The notes under the pieces were generated by a model. The model saw only the letters and a list, made by a program, of their open reading frames with translations. It made no database searches and was not told the origin of the DNA. From DASTQL01 sp035462375 (GTDB lineage Bacteria; Actinomycetota; Actinomycetes; Jiangellales; Jiangellaceae): DNA of 37,847 nt. Below, piece by piece: positions 7,887-14,357 of the stretch. Every line of letters begins with the position of its first letter. The stretch's first letter is position 1. The stretch covers positions 1 through 37,847 of the forward strand of contig DATHUJ010000181.1 in NCBI GenBank assembly GCA_035462375.1, read 5' to 3'. Both the position numbers and the translations under genes were made by a program.

Positions 7887-9407
7887 GTGATCCTGCAGAC
7901 GACCGACGGCGTCGTCCAGAGCGTCGACTGGGCGGCCATTGCGCCTCCGGTCGTCGTGGTGCTCACGGCGCTGGCGGCGCTCGTCGGCGACCTCTGGCTG
8001 CCACGCCGGGCCGCCGGCGTGCTGACCGCCCTGTCGGTCGCCGGCGTGACCGCAGCCCTGGTGGCGGTCGGGCTGCTGTGGGACCGGCCGCGTGGCACCT
8101 TCTGCCTGCCGGCCGAGGCCGGGGAGCTGCCGGCCTGTTCGTACGTCGTCAACGAGGTGACCCTGGTCTTCCAGGCCGTGGTGCTGGCGGGGACCCTGGT
8201 GGTGCTGCTGCTCGCCGCTGCCGAGGTCCGCGAGCACCGGCTGCCGGCCGGCGAGCTGCACTTCCTGGTGCTCGCCGCGACGACTGGTGCGCTCACCCTC
8301 GCCGCCGCCCGTGACCTGGCTACCCTCGTGGTATCCCTGGAGGTCGTCTCCCTCCCCGCCTTCGCCCTCGTGGGGCTCCGGCGCGGACACCTGCGTGGTG
8401 CCGAGGCGGCCCTGACGTTCTTCCTGGTCTCGGTCGTGTCCGTGGCCGTGATGCTGTACGGGGTGGGGCTGGTCTACGGCGCGACCGGGCACCTGCACCT
8501 GGACCGGATCGCCGCGGCGCTGGGCGACCCGGAGGTCAGGACGCCAGTGGCGACGGCCGGGGTGCTGCTCACCCTGGTCGGACTGGCATTCAAGATCGGC
8601 GCCGTGCCGTTCCACGCCTGGGTCCCCGACACCTACGCCGGGGCACCGGTGAGCGTCGCCGCCTACCTCTCCGTCGTCTCCAAGGCGGCCGGTCTGGTGG
8701 GGCTCGTCGTCGTGATCGGTCAGGCCTTCCCCACGTACTCCGACGTCTGGGGCCCGGCCGTCGCCGTGCTGGCCGTCCTCACCATGACGGTGGGCAACGT
8801 CGGCGCGTTGCGGCAGCGGAGCGCCGTTCGGCTGCTGGCCTGGTCGTCCATCGCGCAGTCGGGCTACCTGCTGGTGCCGCTGGGCGTGGCCTCCACCGGG
8901 GTCGCGGGCGTCGCGCTCGGGGACGCGCTGTCGGCCACGGTGGCCTACCTGTGCATCTACGCCGCGGTCAACCTGGCGGCCTTCGGCGTCGTCACCGTGG
9001 TCGCGCGCAACCGGCCCGCCGGGGACCTGGCCGACTACCGCGGGCTGGTGCGGACCGAGCCGGTGAGCGCCCTGACCCTCGGCTTCGCGCTGCTGTGCTT
9101 GGCCGGACTGCCGCCGGGGGTGGCCGGCCTGTGGGCCAAGGTCGTCGTGCTGGACGCCGCCGTCTCGGGTGGCGCCGGGTGGCTGGCCGTCGCGGTCGTC
9201 GTCAACACGGTCATCGGTCTGGCCTACTACCTGCGCTGGACCGCCCTGCTCTTCGCGACTCCGCGGGACGCGGTGCCGCCCTCGTACGACGTCCCGCTCG
9301 CCTCGGGCGTGGCCGTGGGGCTGGCGGTCTCGGTCGCGGTCCTGCTCTCCCTGCTGCCGCAGCCGGTGCTCGGGCTCACCTCCTCCTGGGCCGTCCTGCT
9401 CGGCTGA
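7887..9407 (+). CDS. nuoN: NADH-quinone oxidoreductase subunit N, antiporter-like (NuoN-like)
   Basis: This is the proximal antiporter-like pump subunit, with 506 residues. Conserved ionisable residues are present: Glu152 in VVSLEVVSLPAF, Lys236 in GLAFKIGAVPFHAWVPDTY, and Lys418 in GLWAKVVVL. The start is a GTG four bases after the nuoM stop. A Shine-Dalgarno-like GGGGGG run lies inside the nuoM 3' end. It is the last gene of the operon. Five bases after its stop begins an 80-bp palindromic repeat, which could act as the transcript end. With J, K, L and M, this gives a complete proton-pumping arm. Confidence 0.95.
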   Translation: MILQTTDGVVQSVDWAAIAPPVVVVLTALAALVGDLWLPRRAAGVLTALSVAGVTAALVAVGLLWDRPRGTFCLPAEAGELPACSYVVNEVTLVFQAVVLAGTLVVLLLAAAEVREHRLPAGELHFLVLAATTGALTLAAARDLATLVVSLEVVSLPAFALVGLRRGHLRGAEAALTFFLVSVVSVAVMLYGVGLVYGATGHLHLDRIAAALGDPEVRTPVATAGVLLTLVGLAFKIGAVPFHAWVPDTYAGAPVSVAAYLSVVSKAAGLVGLVVVIGQAFPTYSDVWGPAVAVLAVLTMTVGNVGALRQRSAVRLLAWSSIAQSGYLLVPLGVASTGVAGVALGDALSATVAYLCIYAAVNLAAFGVVTVVARNRPAGDLADYRGLVRTEPVSALTLGFALLCLAGLPPGVAGLWAKVVVLDAAVSGGAGWLAVAVVVNTVIGLAYYLRWTALLFATPRDAVPPSYDVPLASGVAVGLAVSVAVLLSLLPQPVLGLTSSWAVLLG

Positions 9408-9411
9408 CCCC

Positions 9412-9491
9412 CGAACGACCACGTTCACCACCCTTGCCGGGCCTTCACGAGGCGTCGACACCCGGTGGTGGCCCGACAAGCCTCGTGATGG
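9412..9491 (+). repeat. 80-bp palindromic intergenic repeat, copy A
   Basis: This copy starts five bases after the nuoN stop and lies between convergent genes. It shares the box GACCACGTTCACCACCC with three other copies and aligns to them over 80 bases without gaps. The arms CACGAGGC (9446-9453) and GCCTCGTG (9480-9487) can form a stem. It probably serves as a transcript end or is a dispersed REP-like element. Confidence 0.85.
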
Positions 9492-9503
9492 GGCGCCTCG
9501 CGT

Positions 9504-9917
9504 TCAGCCGGCGGCCGACCAGCCGCTCCACCGCACCGGGTCGAGGGCGAGCACCGGGCCGTCGGGCCGGTGCTCCGCGTACTGCTCGTACTTGACCGCC
9601 AGGTCCGCCAGTGCGGTCGCCGCCTCCGCGGGGTCGGTCACGACGCGACCGGCGCCGTCCACGCGCACCCACCAGAGCCTCGACCAGTCCTCCTCGTACC
9701 GGTCGACGAGCAGGCAGCCACGGCCGGTCGCCTCGATGTTGGCGACCCGGCGCAGCCGAGCGCTCCGCTTGGGCTTGTGGTCGACGGCGGTGTAGACGAC
9801 CTCGTCGAGGAGCACGAAGCAGACCGGCACGAGGTGCGGGTCGCCGTCCGGGCCGACGGTGCCGAGGCGACCGACCCGGGCGGTCCGGACGAGGCGGCGC
9901 ATCGTCGCGGCGTCCAC
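9504..9917 (-). CDS. PPOX-class, probably F420-dependent, oxidoreductase (Rv0121-like)
   Basis: This is a small split-barrel flavin/deazaflavin protein of 137 residues. The pattern ARVGRLGTVGPDGDPHLVPVCF, then YTAVDHKPKR, then LLVDRYEEDWSRLWWVRVDG, is that of the PPOX-class family related to mycobacterial Rv0121, thought to use coenzyme F420. No substrate can be read from the sequence. I place the start at the GTG at 9917: TACAGT lies seven bases upstream, as for a leaderless mRNA. A GTG six codons further out (9935) has no ribosome site and would include the promoter. It lies just downstream of the AraC-type gene on the same strand, but probably has its own promoter. Family confidence is good; F420 rather than FMN is inference from the subfamily. 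Confidence 0.8.
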   Translation of the reverse strand: MDAATMRRLVRTARVGRLGTVGPDGDPHLVPVCFVLLDEVVYTAVDHKPKRSARLRRVANIEATGRGCLLVDRYEEDWSRLWWVRVDGAGRVVTDPAEAATALADLAVKYEQYAEHRPDGPVLALDPVRWSGWSAAG

Positions 9918-9924
9918 GCCGGCA

Positions 9925-9930
9925 ACTGTA
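9925..9930 (-). promoter_or_regulatory. Leaderless-type -10 element (TACAGT) for the PPOX gene
   Basis: On the minus strand, TACAGT ends seven bases before the GTG at 9917. There is no Shine-Dalgarno sequence in between, which decides the start codon of the PPOX gene. No recognisable -35 is seen. Confidence 0.5.
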
Positions 9931-9948
9931 GGCACGCGCCAGACGGGA

Positions 9949-10890
9949 TCACCCGGCGCGGCGCCGCTCCCGGTGCTCCGTGGGGCTCTCCCCGCGTTCC
10001 CGCTTGAAGGCGGCGCTCAGGGCGAAGGCGCTGCCGTAGCCCACGCGCCGGGCCACCGAGGCGACGGTGGCCCCGGGCTCCGTGAGCAGGTCCGCGGCGA
10101 GGGCGAGCCGCCAGCCGGTGAGGTAGGCCATCGGCGGCTCGCCGACGAGGGCGGTGAAGCGCCGGGCCAGAGCGGCGCGCGAGACACCCGTCGCGCCGGC
10201 CAGCGACGCAACGGTCCACGGGTGGGCCGGGTTGTTCTGCATCAACCGCAGTGCCCGGCCGACCACCGGGTCGCCGTGCCCACGGAACCAGCCGGGTGCC
10301 GCCCCCTCCGTACGGGAGAACCACGCACGCAACACGGCCACGAGCACGAGGTCGAGCAGGCGGTCGAGCACGACCTCCTGCCCGGGCTCGTCGCGGACGA
10401 TCTCGCGCGCGAGCAGCGGCACGAGCGGGGACTCCCAGTCGTCGTCGGGGAGGACGACCAGGGGAGGCAGGACGTCGAGCAGGCGCTGCCCCACGGCCCC
10501 CACCTGCTGGTAGGTGCCGACCAGCAGCACGGACGAGCCCTCGGGGTCGTCGCCCCAGGTGCGGACCCCGAGGTCCATCGCCTGGGAGACCGGCACTCCC
10601 TCGGGGGTCGTGCAGCGCTGACCGGGGTGGATGACGACCTGCGGCGCGGTCGCGGGGTCGTCGCCCACGACATACGGCTCGGGGCCGCGCGCCACCGCCA
10701 CGTCTCCGGGGCCGAGTCGTACCGGTTCGCCCACGGCCGGTGCCACCCAGGCGTCGCTGCGCACGACCGCCATCAGGGTCAGCGGCGCGCCGTCCTGGAT
10801 CCGGATCGACCACGGTGGCTCCATCACGGACCGGAGGGCGAAGGCGCCTCGCGCCCGCGGGCCGTCGAGCAGTCCGACGAGGGCATCCAT
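9949..10890 (-). CDS. AraC-family transcriptional regulator with cupin-type N-terminus
   Basis: The product has 313 residues. The N-terminal half (about 1-180) has the cupin-like effector domain seen in AraC regulators of the AraC_binding_2/Cupin_6 type (MEPPWSIRIQ..GAPLTLMAVVR..LGPGDVAVARGPEPYVV). The C-terminal 90 residues hold two helix-turn-helix units: WTVASLAGATGVSRAALARRF, then the VASVARRVGYGSAFALSAAFKRERGESP signature. It is divergent from an NmrA-like reductase gene and a DUF1772 gene across 81 bases. That layout is often seen in actinobacteria and suggests this regulator controls that pair. The ATG start has TACCCT six bases upstream, so the mRNA is probably leaderless. The effector is unknown. 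Confidence 0.88.
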   Translation of the reverse strand: MDALVGLLDGPRARGAFALRSVMEPPWSIRIQDGAPLTLMAVVRSDAWVAPAVGEPVRLGPGDVAVARGPEPYVVGDDPATAPQVVIHPGQRCTTPEGVPVSQAMDLGVRTWGDDPEGSSVLLVGTYQQVGAVGQRLLDVLPPLVVLPDDDWESPLVPLLAREIVRDEPGQEVVLDRLLDLVLVAVLRAWFSRTEGAAPGWFRGHGDPVVGRALRLMQNNPAHPWTVASLAGATGVSRAALARRFTALVGEPPMAYLTGWRLALAADLLTEPGATVASVARRVGYGSAFALSAAFKRERGESPTEHRERRRAG

Positions 10891-10939
10891 GGGGAAAGGG
10901 TAGACGCAGACGCATGGAGTCGAGCGTCCGGGCCATGGA
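10888..10939. promoter_or_regulatory. Possible operator boxes (CATGG repeats) in the divergent region
   Basis: CATGG occurs at 10888, 10913 and 10934. The last two are extended to CATGGA and lie 21 bases apart, two helical turns, in the short region between the AraC-type gene and the NmrA-like gene. Direct repeats on one face of the helix suit AraC-type binding. The motif is short, so this is weak. Confidence 0.25.
10897..10902 (-). promoter_or_regulatory. Leaderless-type -10 element (TACCCT) for the AraC-type gene
   Basis: On the minus strand, TACCCT lies six bases before the ATG at 10890, with no Shine-Dalgarno sequence. This is the arrangement seen for leaderless genes elsewhere in the window. 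Confidence 0.5.
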
Positions 10940-10971
10940 CCGTCTCACGTCGGTCGGCTTCACTGCCGAGC

Positions 10972-11811
10972 ATGACGACGACACGCCAGTCACCCCGTAC
11001 GACGCTCGTGCTCGGCGGGACCGGTAAGACCGGCCGCCGGGTCGCGGCCCGGCTGGCCGCCCGGGGTCACCGGGTCCGGATCGGTTCCCGCCGTGGAGAG
11101 CCGCCGTTCGACTGGGCGGACCCGGCTGGTTGGCGGGCGGTGCTGCGCGGGGTCGGGGCGGCCTACGTCGCCTACTACCCGGACCTGGCCTTCCCCGGCG
11201 CCGCCGCGCGCATCGGAGCCCTCGCCGGGCTCGCGGTCGACGAGGGAGTCGACCGCCTGGTACTGCTGTCCGGCCGCGGGGAAGAGGAGGCGCTGGTCAG
11301 CGAGCAGGCCCTCCGCGCGGCGGGCGGTGACTGGACCGTCGTGCGGTCCAGCTGGTTCGCGCAGAACTTCAGCGAGCACTTCTTGCTCGACCCGGTGCTG
11401 GCGGGCGAGATCGCGCTCCCCGCAGGGGAGGTGGCCGAGCCGTTCGTCGACCTGGACGACGTCGCTGACGTCGCCGTCGCTGCCCTGACCGGGGAGGCCT
11501 CGACGGGCGAGGTCTACGAGGTCACGGGGCCGCGGCTACTGACCTTCCACGACGCTGCCGCGGAGATCTCTCGGGCGACGGGACGCGAGGTGCGCTACGT
11601 GCCGGTGACCGCGGCAGAGTACGCGGCGGCTGCCACGGGTCACGGCGTCCCGGCCGAGGAGGCGGACGGCCTGGCCGATCTCTTCACGCGGGTCCTCGAC
11701 GGACGCAACGCCCACCTCACCGACGGGGTGCGCCGCGCCCTGGGCCGGGCGCCGAGGGAATTCGCCGACTACGTCCGCGCGGCTGCCGCCGCCGGTGTGT
11801 GGGAGAGGTGA
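10972..11811 (+). CDS. NmrA-like NAD(P)-binding reductase (atypical SDR)
   Basis: This is a 279-residue Rossmann-fold protein. The dinucleotide motif LVLGGTGKTGRRV (GGTGKTG at residues 15-21) near the N-terminus, followed by RIGSRRGE, marks an atypical SDR of the NmrA/azoreductase-like group. The middle (DRLVLLSGRGEEEAL, then WTVVRSSWFAQNF) matches these proteins, in which the typical catalytic Tyr-Lys pair of classical SDRs is lacking. The role may be a redox sensor or reductase; no substrate can be assigned. The ATG at 10972 lacks a Shine-Dalgarno, and TTCACT seven bases upstream is a poor -10. It is divergent from the AraC-type regulator and followed closely by the DUF1772 gene. Confidence 0.82.
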   Translation: MTTTRQSPRTTLVLGGTGKTGRRVAARLAARGHRVRIGSRRGEPPFDWADPAGWRAVLRGVGAAYVAYYPDLAFPGAAARIGALAGLAVDEGVDRLVLLSGRGEEEALVSEQALRAAGGDWTVVRSSWFAQNFSEHFLLDPVLAGEIALPAGEVAEPFVDLDDVADVAVAALTGEASTGEVYEVTGPRLLTFHDAAAEISRATGREVRYVPVTAAEYAAAATGHGVPAEEADGLADLFTRVLDGRNAHLTDGVRRALGRAPREFADYVRAAAAAGVWER

Positions 11812-11818
11812 GGCCCCG

Positions 11819-12307
11819 GTGATCGACTCCCTCCGCGTGCTGAGCCTGCTGGCCGCGACGCTGGCGACCGGGCTGATGGCGGGCCTGTACTTCGCCTTCT
11901 CGTGCGCAGTGATGCCCGGGCTGGCCAGTGCCGACGACCGCACCTTCGTCGCCGCGATGCAGTGGATCAACGTGCGGATCCTCAACGGATGGTTCGCCGT
12001 GGCCTTCGGCGGGTCGTTCGTGCTGACCACGGTGGCGCTCCTCCTGCACGTGCCGCCCGCCGGTCGGGGTGCCTTGCCGTGGGTGGCCGCCGCTCTCGTG
12101 CTCTACGCCGCGACACTCGTCGTGACCTTCCGGGTCAACGTGCCGCTCAACGACGCCCTGGCCGCGGCCGGTGACCCCGTCGCGGTGGCCGACGTCGCCT
12201 CCGTACGGGAGCAGTTCGAACCCGGCTGGGTGCGGTGGAACGCCGTACGCGCGGTGCTGGCCGCCGGGGCGCTGTTCGCCCTGGCGGTCGGGCTCAGCGG
12301 TAGTTGA
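11819..12307 (+). CDS. DUF1772 family membrane protein
   Basis: The product has 162 residues with four predicted helices. The family motif VTFRVNVPLNDAL lies between helices 3 and 4, and the N-terminal helix has GLMAGLYFAFSCAVMPGL. DUF1772 includes fungal anthrone oxygenase-like proteins, but most bacterial members have no known function. I choose the GTG at 11819, seven bases after the upstream stop, with GAGAGG (11803-11808) as a possible ribosome site. The upstream in-frame ATG would overlap the NmrA gene for no benefit. It is probably co-transcribed with the NmrA-like gene. Its 3' end overlaps the convergent yajQ gene by 14 bases. Confidence 0.82.
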   Translation: MIDSLRVLSLLAATLATGLMAGLYFAFSCAVMPGLASADDRTFVAAMQWINVRILNGWFAVAFGGSFVLTTVALLLHVPPAGRGALPWVAAALVLYAATLVVTFRVNVPLNDALAAAGDPVAVADVASVREQFEPGWVRWNAVRAVLAAGALFALAVGLSGS

Positions 12308-12788
12308 CGAACTGCAGGGCGAAGTCGAGGTCCTGCTCCTTGAGCACGGCGATGACCTGCTGGAGGTCGTCGCGCTTCTTGGAGCTCACGCGCACCTCGT
12401 CACCCTGCACCTGGACCTTCACCCCCTTGGGGGCCTCGTCGCGAACGGCCTTGGCCACCTTCTTGGCCTGTTCCTGGGTCAGCCCGTTCTGGAGCGTGGC
12501 GGAGATCTTGTGGACCTTGCCGGACGCCCGCGGCTCGTCGGCGTCGAGGGCCTTGAGGGAGACCCCGCGCTTGACCAGCTTGTCCTTGAAGACGTCGAGC
12601 GCAGCGGCCACCCGGTCCTCGGTGGAGGCCTCGAGCTCCACCGCGTAGTCCCCGGCCCAGCGGATCGAGGCGTCGGTCCCGCGGAAGTCGAACCGCTGGC
12701 TGAGCTCCTTGGCGGCCTGGTTCAGGGCGTTGTCCACCTCCTGGCGATCGACCTTGCTCACCACGTCGAACGAGGACTCGCCGGCCAC
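12294..12788 (-). CDS. YajQ family nucleotide-binding protein
   Basis: The 164-residue product begins MAGESSFDVVSKVDRQEVDNALNQAAKEL and ends DLDFALQFVNYR, the full signature of the YajQ/DUF520 family. These proteins have two ferredoxin-like halves; a Xanthomonas member binds cyclic di-GMP, and others bind GTP or tRNA. The start is the GTG at 12788 because GGAGG (minus strand, 12800-12796) sits seven bases upstream. A GTG two codons earlier would leave no room for it. The gene is convergent with DUF1772 and divergent from tRNA-Tyr. Confidence 0.93.
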   Translation of the reverse strand: MAGESSFDVVSKVDRQEVDNALNQAAKELSQRFDFRGTDASIRWAGDYAVELEASTEDRVAAALDVFKDKLVKRGVSLKALDADEPRASGKVHKISATLQNGLTQEQAKKVAKAVRDEAPKGVKVQVQGDEVRVSSKKRDDLQQVIAVLKEQDLDFALQFVNYR

Positions 12789-12832
12789 GTGCACACCTCC
12801 GGGCGGTTGGGGAAGGCCTTCAGCTCGTGCGC

Positions 12833-12838
12833 TATCCT
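12833..12838 (+). promoter_or_regulatory. Probable -10 element (TATCCT) for tRNA-Tyr
   Basis: TATCCT lies 28 bases before the mature tRNA-Tyr end. The only -35-like string (TTGGGG, 12807-12812) is 20 bases away, which is long, so the -10 is the better supported half. Confidence 0.45.
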
Positions 12839-12866
12839 TCCAGCCGTCGACCGCGGTCGACGCCCC

Positions 12867-12948
12867 GGCAGGTTGCCCGAGCGGCCAAAGGGAGCGGACT
12901 GTAAATCCGTCGGCTCAGCCTACGTTGGTTCGAATCCAACACCTGCCA
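12867..12948 (+). tRNA. tRNA-Tyr (anticodon GTA)
   Basis: This is an 82-nt class II tRNA. The acceptor GGCAGGT (12867-12873) pairs with ACCTGCC (12941-12947), the discriminator is A, and the anticodon GTA lies at 12901-12903. It has a long variable arm and the T loop TTCGAAT. CCA is not encoded. A strong hairpin follows directly. Confidence 0.95.
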
Positions 12949-12955
12949 CGTGCAG

Positions 12956-12985
12956 CGGCCCCGAGACCTCCCTGGTCCGGGGCCG
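12956..12985 (+). terminator. Hairpin terminator after tRNA-Tyr
   Basis: CGGCCCC (12956-12962) and GGGGCCG (12979-12985) form a stem that can extend inward through GACC/GGTC. It begins eight bases after the tRNA. No T-run follows, as is common in high-GC actinobacteria. Confidence 0.6.
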
Positions 12986-13008
12986 TTCGCGGGCCGTCGG
13001 CTCTGGGC

Positions 13009-13088
13009 CGAATGACCACGTTCACCACCCTCGTGGGGTCATCACCAGGCGCGGATGCCTCGTGAAGGCACCACTCGCCTGGTGGTGG
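13009..13088 (+). repeat. 80-bp palindromic intergenic repeat, copy B
   Basis: This copy aligns without gaps to the copies at 9412, 13219 (reversed) and 24888. It has the GACCACGTTCACCACCC box, then arms CACCAGGCG (13043-13051) and CGCCTGGTG (13077-13085). It faces copy C, so the two boxes form outer inverted ends. Confidence 0.88.
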
Positions 13089-13218
13089 ACGAGCGATCTC
13101 TGCTCGGGGTCCTGGTGGCCCCGGCTCGACGGTGTTGGCCGGGCCTCGACTCCACGACGGGCCCACGACGAACGGCCCAGGCTGGCGTCGTCGCCCCGGC
13201 GCCCGCGCCTTGCTGGAC

Positions 13219-13298
13219 CCATCACGAGGCTCGTGGGGTCAACACCAGGCGCCGACGCCGCGTGATGGCCCGGCCAGGGTGGTGAACGTGGTCATTCG
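13219..13298 (-). repeat. 80-bp palindromic intergenic repeat, copy C (inverted)
   Basis: Read on the minus strand, it begins at 13298 with the same GACCACGTTCACCACCC box and aligns to the other copies over 80 bases without gaps. Its distal arm is GCCTCGTGATGG, like copy A and unlike B and D. Confidence 0.85.
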
Positions 13299-13348
13299 CG
13301 GCCGGGAGTCGGGGGGTCGGGCATTTCGTCGCCGCCCAGGCGACCGTG

Positions 13349-13354
13349 TATCGT
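13349..13354 (+). promoter_or_regulatory. Probable -10 element (TATCGT) for tRNA-Thr/tRNA-Met
   Basis: TATCGT lies 12 bases before the mature tRNA-Thr, so transcription would start just ahead of the tRNA. No good -35 is visible. Confidence 0.4.
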
Positions 13355-13366
13355 CGGCGCCTGCTC

Positions 13367-13439
13367 GCCCCAATAGCTCAGTCGGCAGAGCGTCTCCATG
13401 GTAAGGAGAAGGTCTACGGTTCGATTCCGTATTGGGGCT
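13367..13439 (+). tRNA. tRNA-Thr (anticodon GGT)
   Basis: This is a 73-nt tRNA. The acceptor GCCCCAA pairs with TTGGGGC, the discriminator is T, the anticodon GGT lies at 13400-13402 in a CTCC/GGAG stem, and the T loop is TTCGATT. CCA is not encoded. tRNA-Met follows four bases later. Confidence 0.95.
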
Positions 13440-13443
13440 CTGC

Positions 13444-13520
13444 GGCGGGGTAGCTCAGGTGGTTAGAGCAAGCGGCTCATAATCGCTGTGTCGCGGGTTC
13501 GAGTCCCGCCCCCGCTACCA
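13444..13520 (+). tRNA. tRNA-Met (anticodon CAT), CCA encoded
   Basis: The acceptor GGCGGGG pairs with CCCCGCT (first pair G-T), the anticodon CAT lies at 13478-13480, the T arm is GCGGG/CCCGC, and the discriminator A is followed by an encoded CCA (13518-13520). The C1-A72-type mismatch of initiator tRNA is absent. I therefore call elongator Met; an Ile2 (lysidine) tRNA with the same anticodon is the alternative. Confidence 0.85.
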
Positions 13521-13571
13521 CAGCCGACCGGGCGGCGGTCCTCCGGACCCGGGGGACACCCACCGGTCGGC

Positions 13572-13577
13572 TATCCT
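13572..13577 (+). promoter_or_regulatory. Probable -10 element (TATCCT) for rpmG
   Basis: TATCCT lies 43 bases before the rpmG start and downstream of tRNA-Met. A leader with the GAGAGAGG ribosome site follows. No clear -35 is seen. Confidence 0.4.
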
Positions 13578-13620
13578 CGTGGAGTTTGTTCCCCCTACGA
13601 CGTCGCCGAGAGAGGCACCC

Positions 13621-13791
13621 GTGGCCGCCAAGAGCACCGACATCCGCCCCAAGATCACGATGGCCTGCACGGTGTGCAAGGAGCGCAACTACATCACCAA
13701 GAAGAACCGGCGCAACGACCCCGACCGGCTCGACCTCAAGAAGTTCTGCCCGCGGTGCCGGACCCACACCGTGCACCGCGAGACGCGCTGA
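13621..13791 (+). CDS. rpmG: 50S ribosomal protein L33, zinc-binding form
   Basis: The 56-residue protein carries CTVC (Cys16, Cys19) and CPRC (Cys43, Cys46), the zinc-ribbon (C+) form of L33. Zinc-poor actinobacteria swap this form for a Cys-free paralogue under Zur control. The start is a GTG at 13621 with GAGAGAGG upstream; the in-frame ATG at 13579 would add a non-conserved leader. The position after tRNA-Thr/tRNA-Met and before hadA/hadB is conserved across actinobacteria. A strong hairpin lies 16 bases after the stop. No Zur box could be recognised. Confidence 0.96.
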   Translation: MAAKSTDIRPKITMACTVCKERNYITKKNRRNDPDRLDLKKFCPRCRTHTVHRETR

Positions 13792-13807
13792 CGCCGTCAC
13801 GACCGTT

Positions 13808-13849
13808 CCGACAGGGCCGCCCCACGCCGTACGGGGCCGGCCCTGTCGG
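13808..13849 (+). terminator. Strong hairpin terminator after rpmG
   Basis: CCGACAGGGCCG (13808-13819) and CGGCCCTGTCGG (13838-13849) form a perfect 12-bp stem. Inner CCCC and GGGG can extend it. No T-run follows. It sits between rpmG and the hadA promoter. Confidence 0.8.
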
Positions 13850-13894
13850 CGTGCGTGGGGCGCGCGTGGCTGGTCGCCGCGGCCCGCGGACCGC

Positions 13895-13900
13895 TAGCGT
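13895..13900 (+). promoter_or_regulatory. Leaderless-type -10 element (TAGCGT) for hadA
   Basis: TAGCGT lies seven bases before the ATG of the hadA-like gene, with no Shine-Dalgarno sequence between. The preceding rpmG terminator supports a separate promoter here. Confidence 0.55.
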
Positions 13901-13907
13901 CGCGACC

Positions 13908-14357
13908 ATGCCGCTCGACGCCTCCTTCGCCGGCCGGACGTACCCGCCCACGGCCCCGTACGAGGTGGGGCGGGAGAAGATCCGGGAGTTCGCCGACGCC
14001 ATCGGTGACCGGGACCCCGCCTACCGGGATCCCGAGGCGGCGCAGGCCCTCGGACACCCCGACGTCGTGGCCCCTCCCACCTTCGCGGTGATCGTGGCCT
14101 TCCGGGGTCTCGACACGATCGTCGAGGATCCGGACCTGGGGCTCGACTACAGCCGCGTCGTCCACGGGGACCAGCGCTTCAGCTATCGCCGCCCGCTGTG
14201 CGCCGGGGACCGCGTGACCGCGACGGCCGTCGTGGAGACCGTGCGCAACGTCGGAGGCAACGACATCCTCGGGGTGCGCTGCGACCTGGCTACTGTGGCC
14301 GGCGAGCCGGTCGGCTCCGCCTGGTTCACCCTGGTGGCGCGGGGGGAGGGGTCGTGA
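13908..14357 (+). CDS. hadA: MaoC-type dehydratase partner subunit (HadA-like)
   Basis: This is a 149-residue hot-dog-fold protein. The sequence YEVGREKIREFADAIGDRDPAYRDPEAAQALGHPDVVAPPTFAVIV, then DYSRVVHGDQRFSYRRPLCAGDRVTA, matches the non-catalytic subunit of the (3R)-hydroxyacyl-ACP dehydratase known from mycobacteria (HadA next to HadB). It lacks the Asp-x4-His dyad. In mycobacteria the HadAB enzyme acts in fatty-acid synthase II for mycolic acids. Here the host is probably mycolate-free, so a role in ordinary FAS II or another enoyl hydration step is inference. The start ATG is at 13908 behind TAGCGT. The stop overlaps hadB by four bases (GTGA), which fits an obligate heterodimer. Confidence 0.85.
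   Translation: MPLDASFAGRTYPPTAPYEVGREKIREFADAIGDRDPAYRDPEAAQALGHPDVVAPPTFAVIVAFRGLDTIVEDPDLGLDYSRVVHGDQRFSYRRPLCAGDRVTATAVVETVRNVGGNDILGVRCDLATVAGEPVGSAWFTLVARGEGS

Larger units (their letters stand above)
13009..13298. mobile_element. MITE-like inverted pair of repeats between tRNA-Tyr and tRNA-Thr
   Basis: Copies B and C point towards each other, so this 290-bp segment has perfect 23-bp terminal inverted repeats at 13009-13031 and 13276-13298. The 130 bases between the copies contain no convincing gene. No target-site duplication is visible outside the ends, and no transposase is present. It could be a small non-autonomous element or simply two independent repeat insertions. Confidence 0.4.

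Noticed and set aside
13009..13298. Small open frames over the repeats that share a VVNVV peptide
   Set aside because: The shared peptide is only the translation of the conserved repeat box on one strand. There is no ribosome site or codon bias, and the frames stop soon after.
13444..13520. tRNA with CAT anticodon read as initiator tRNA
   Set aside because: The first acceptor pair is G-T rather than the unpaired C-A of initiator tRNA, and the three G-C pairs of the initiator anticodon stem are not present. Elongator Met (or Ile2) fits better.
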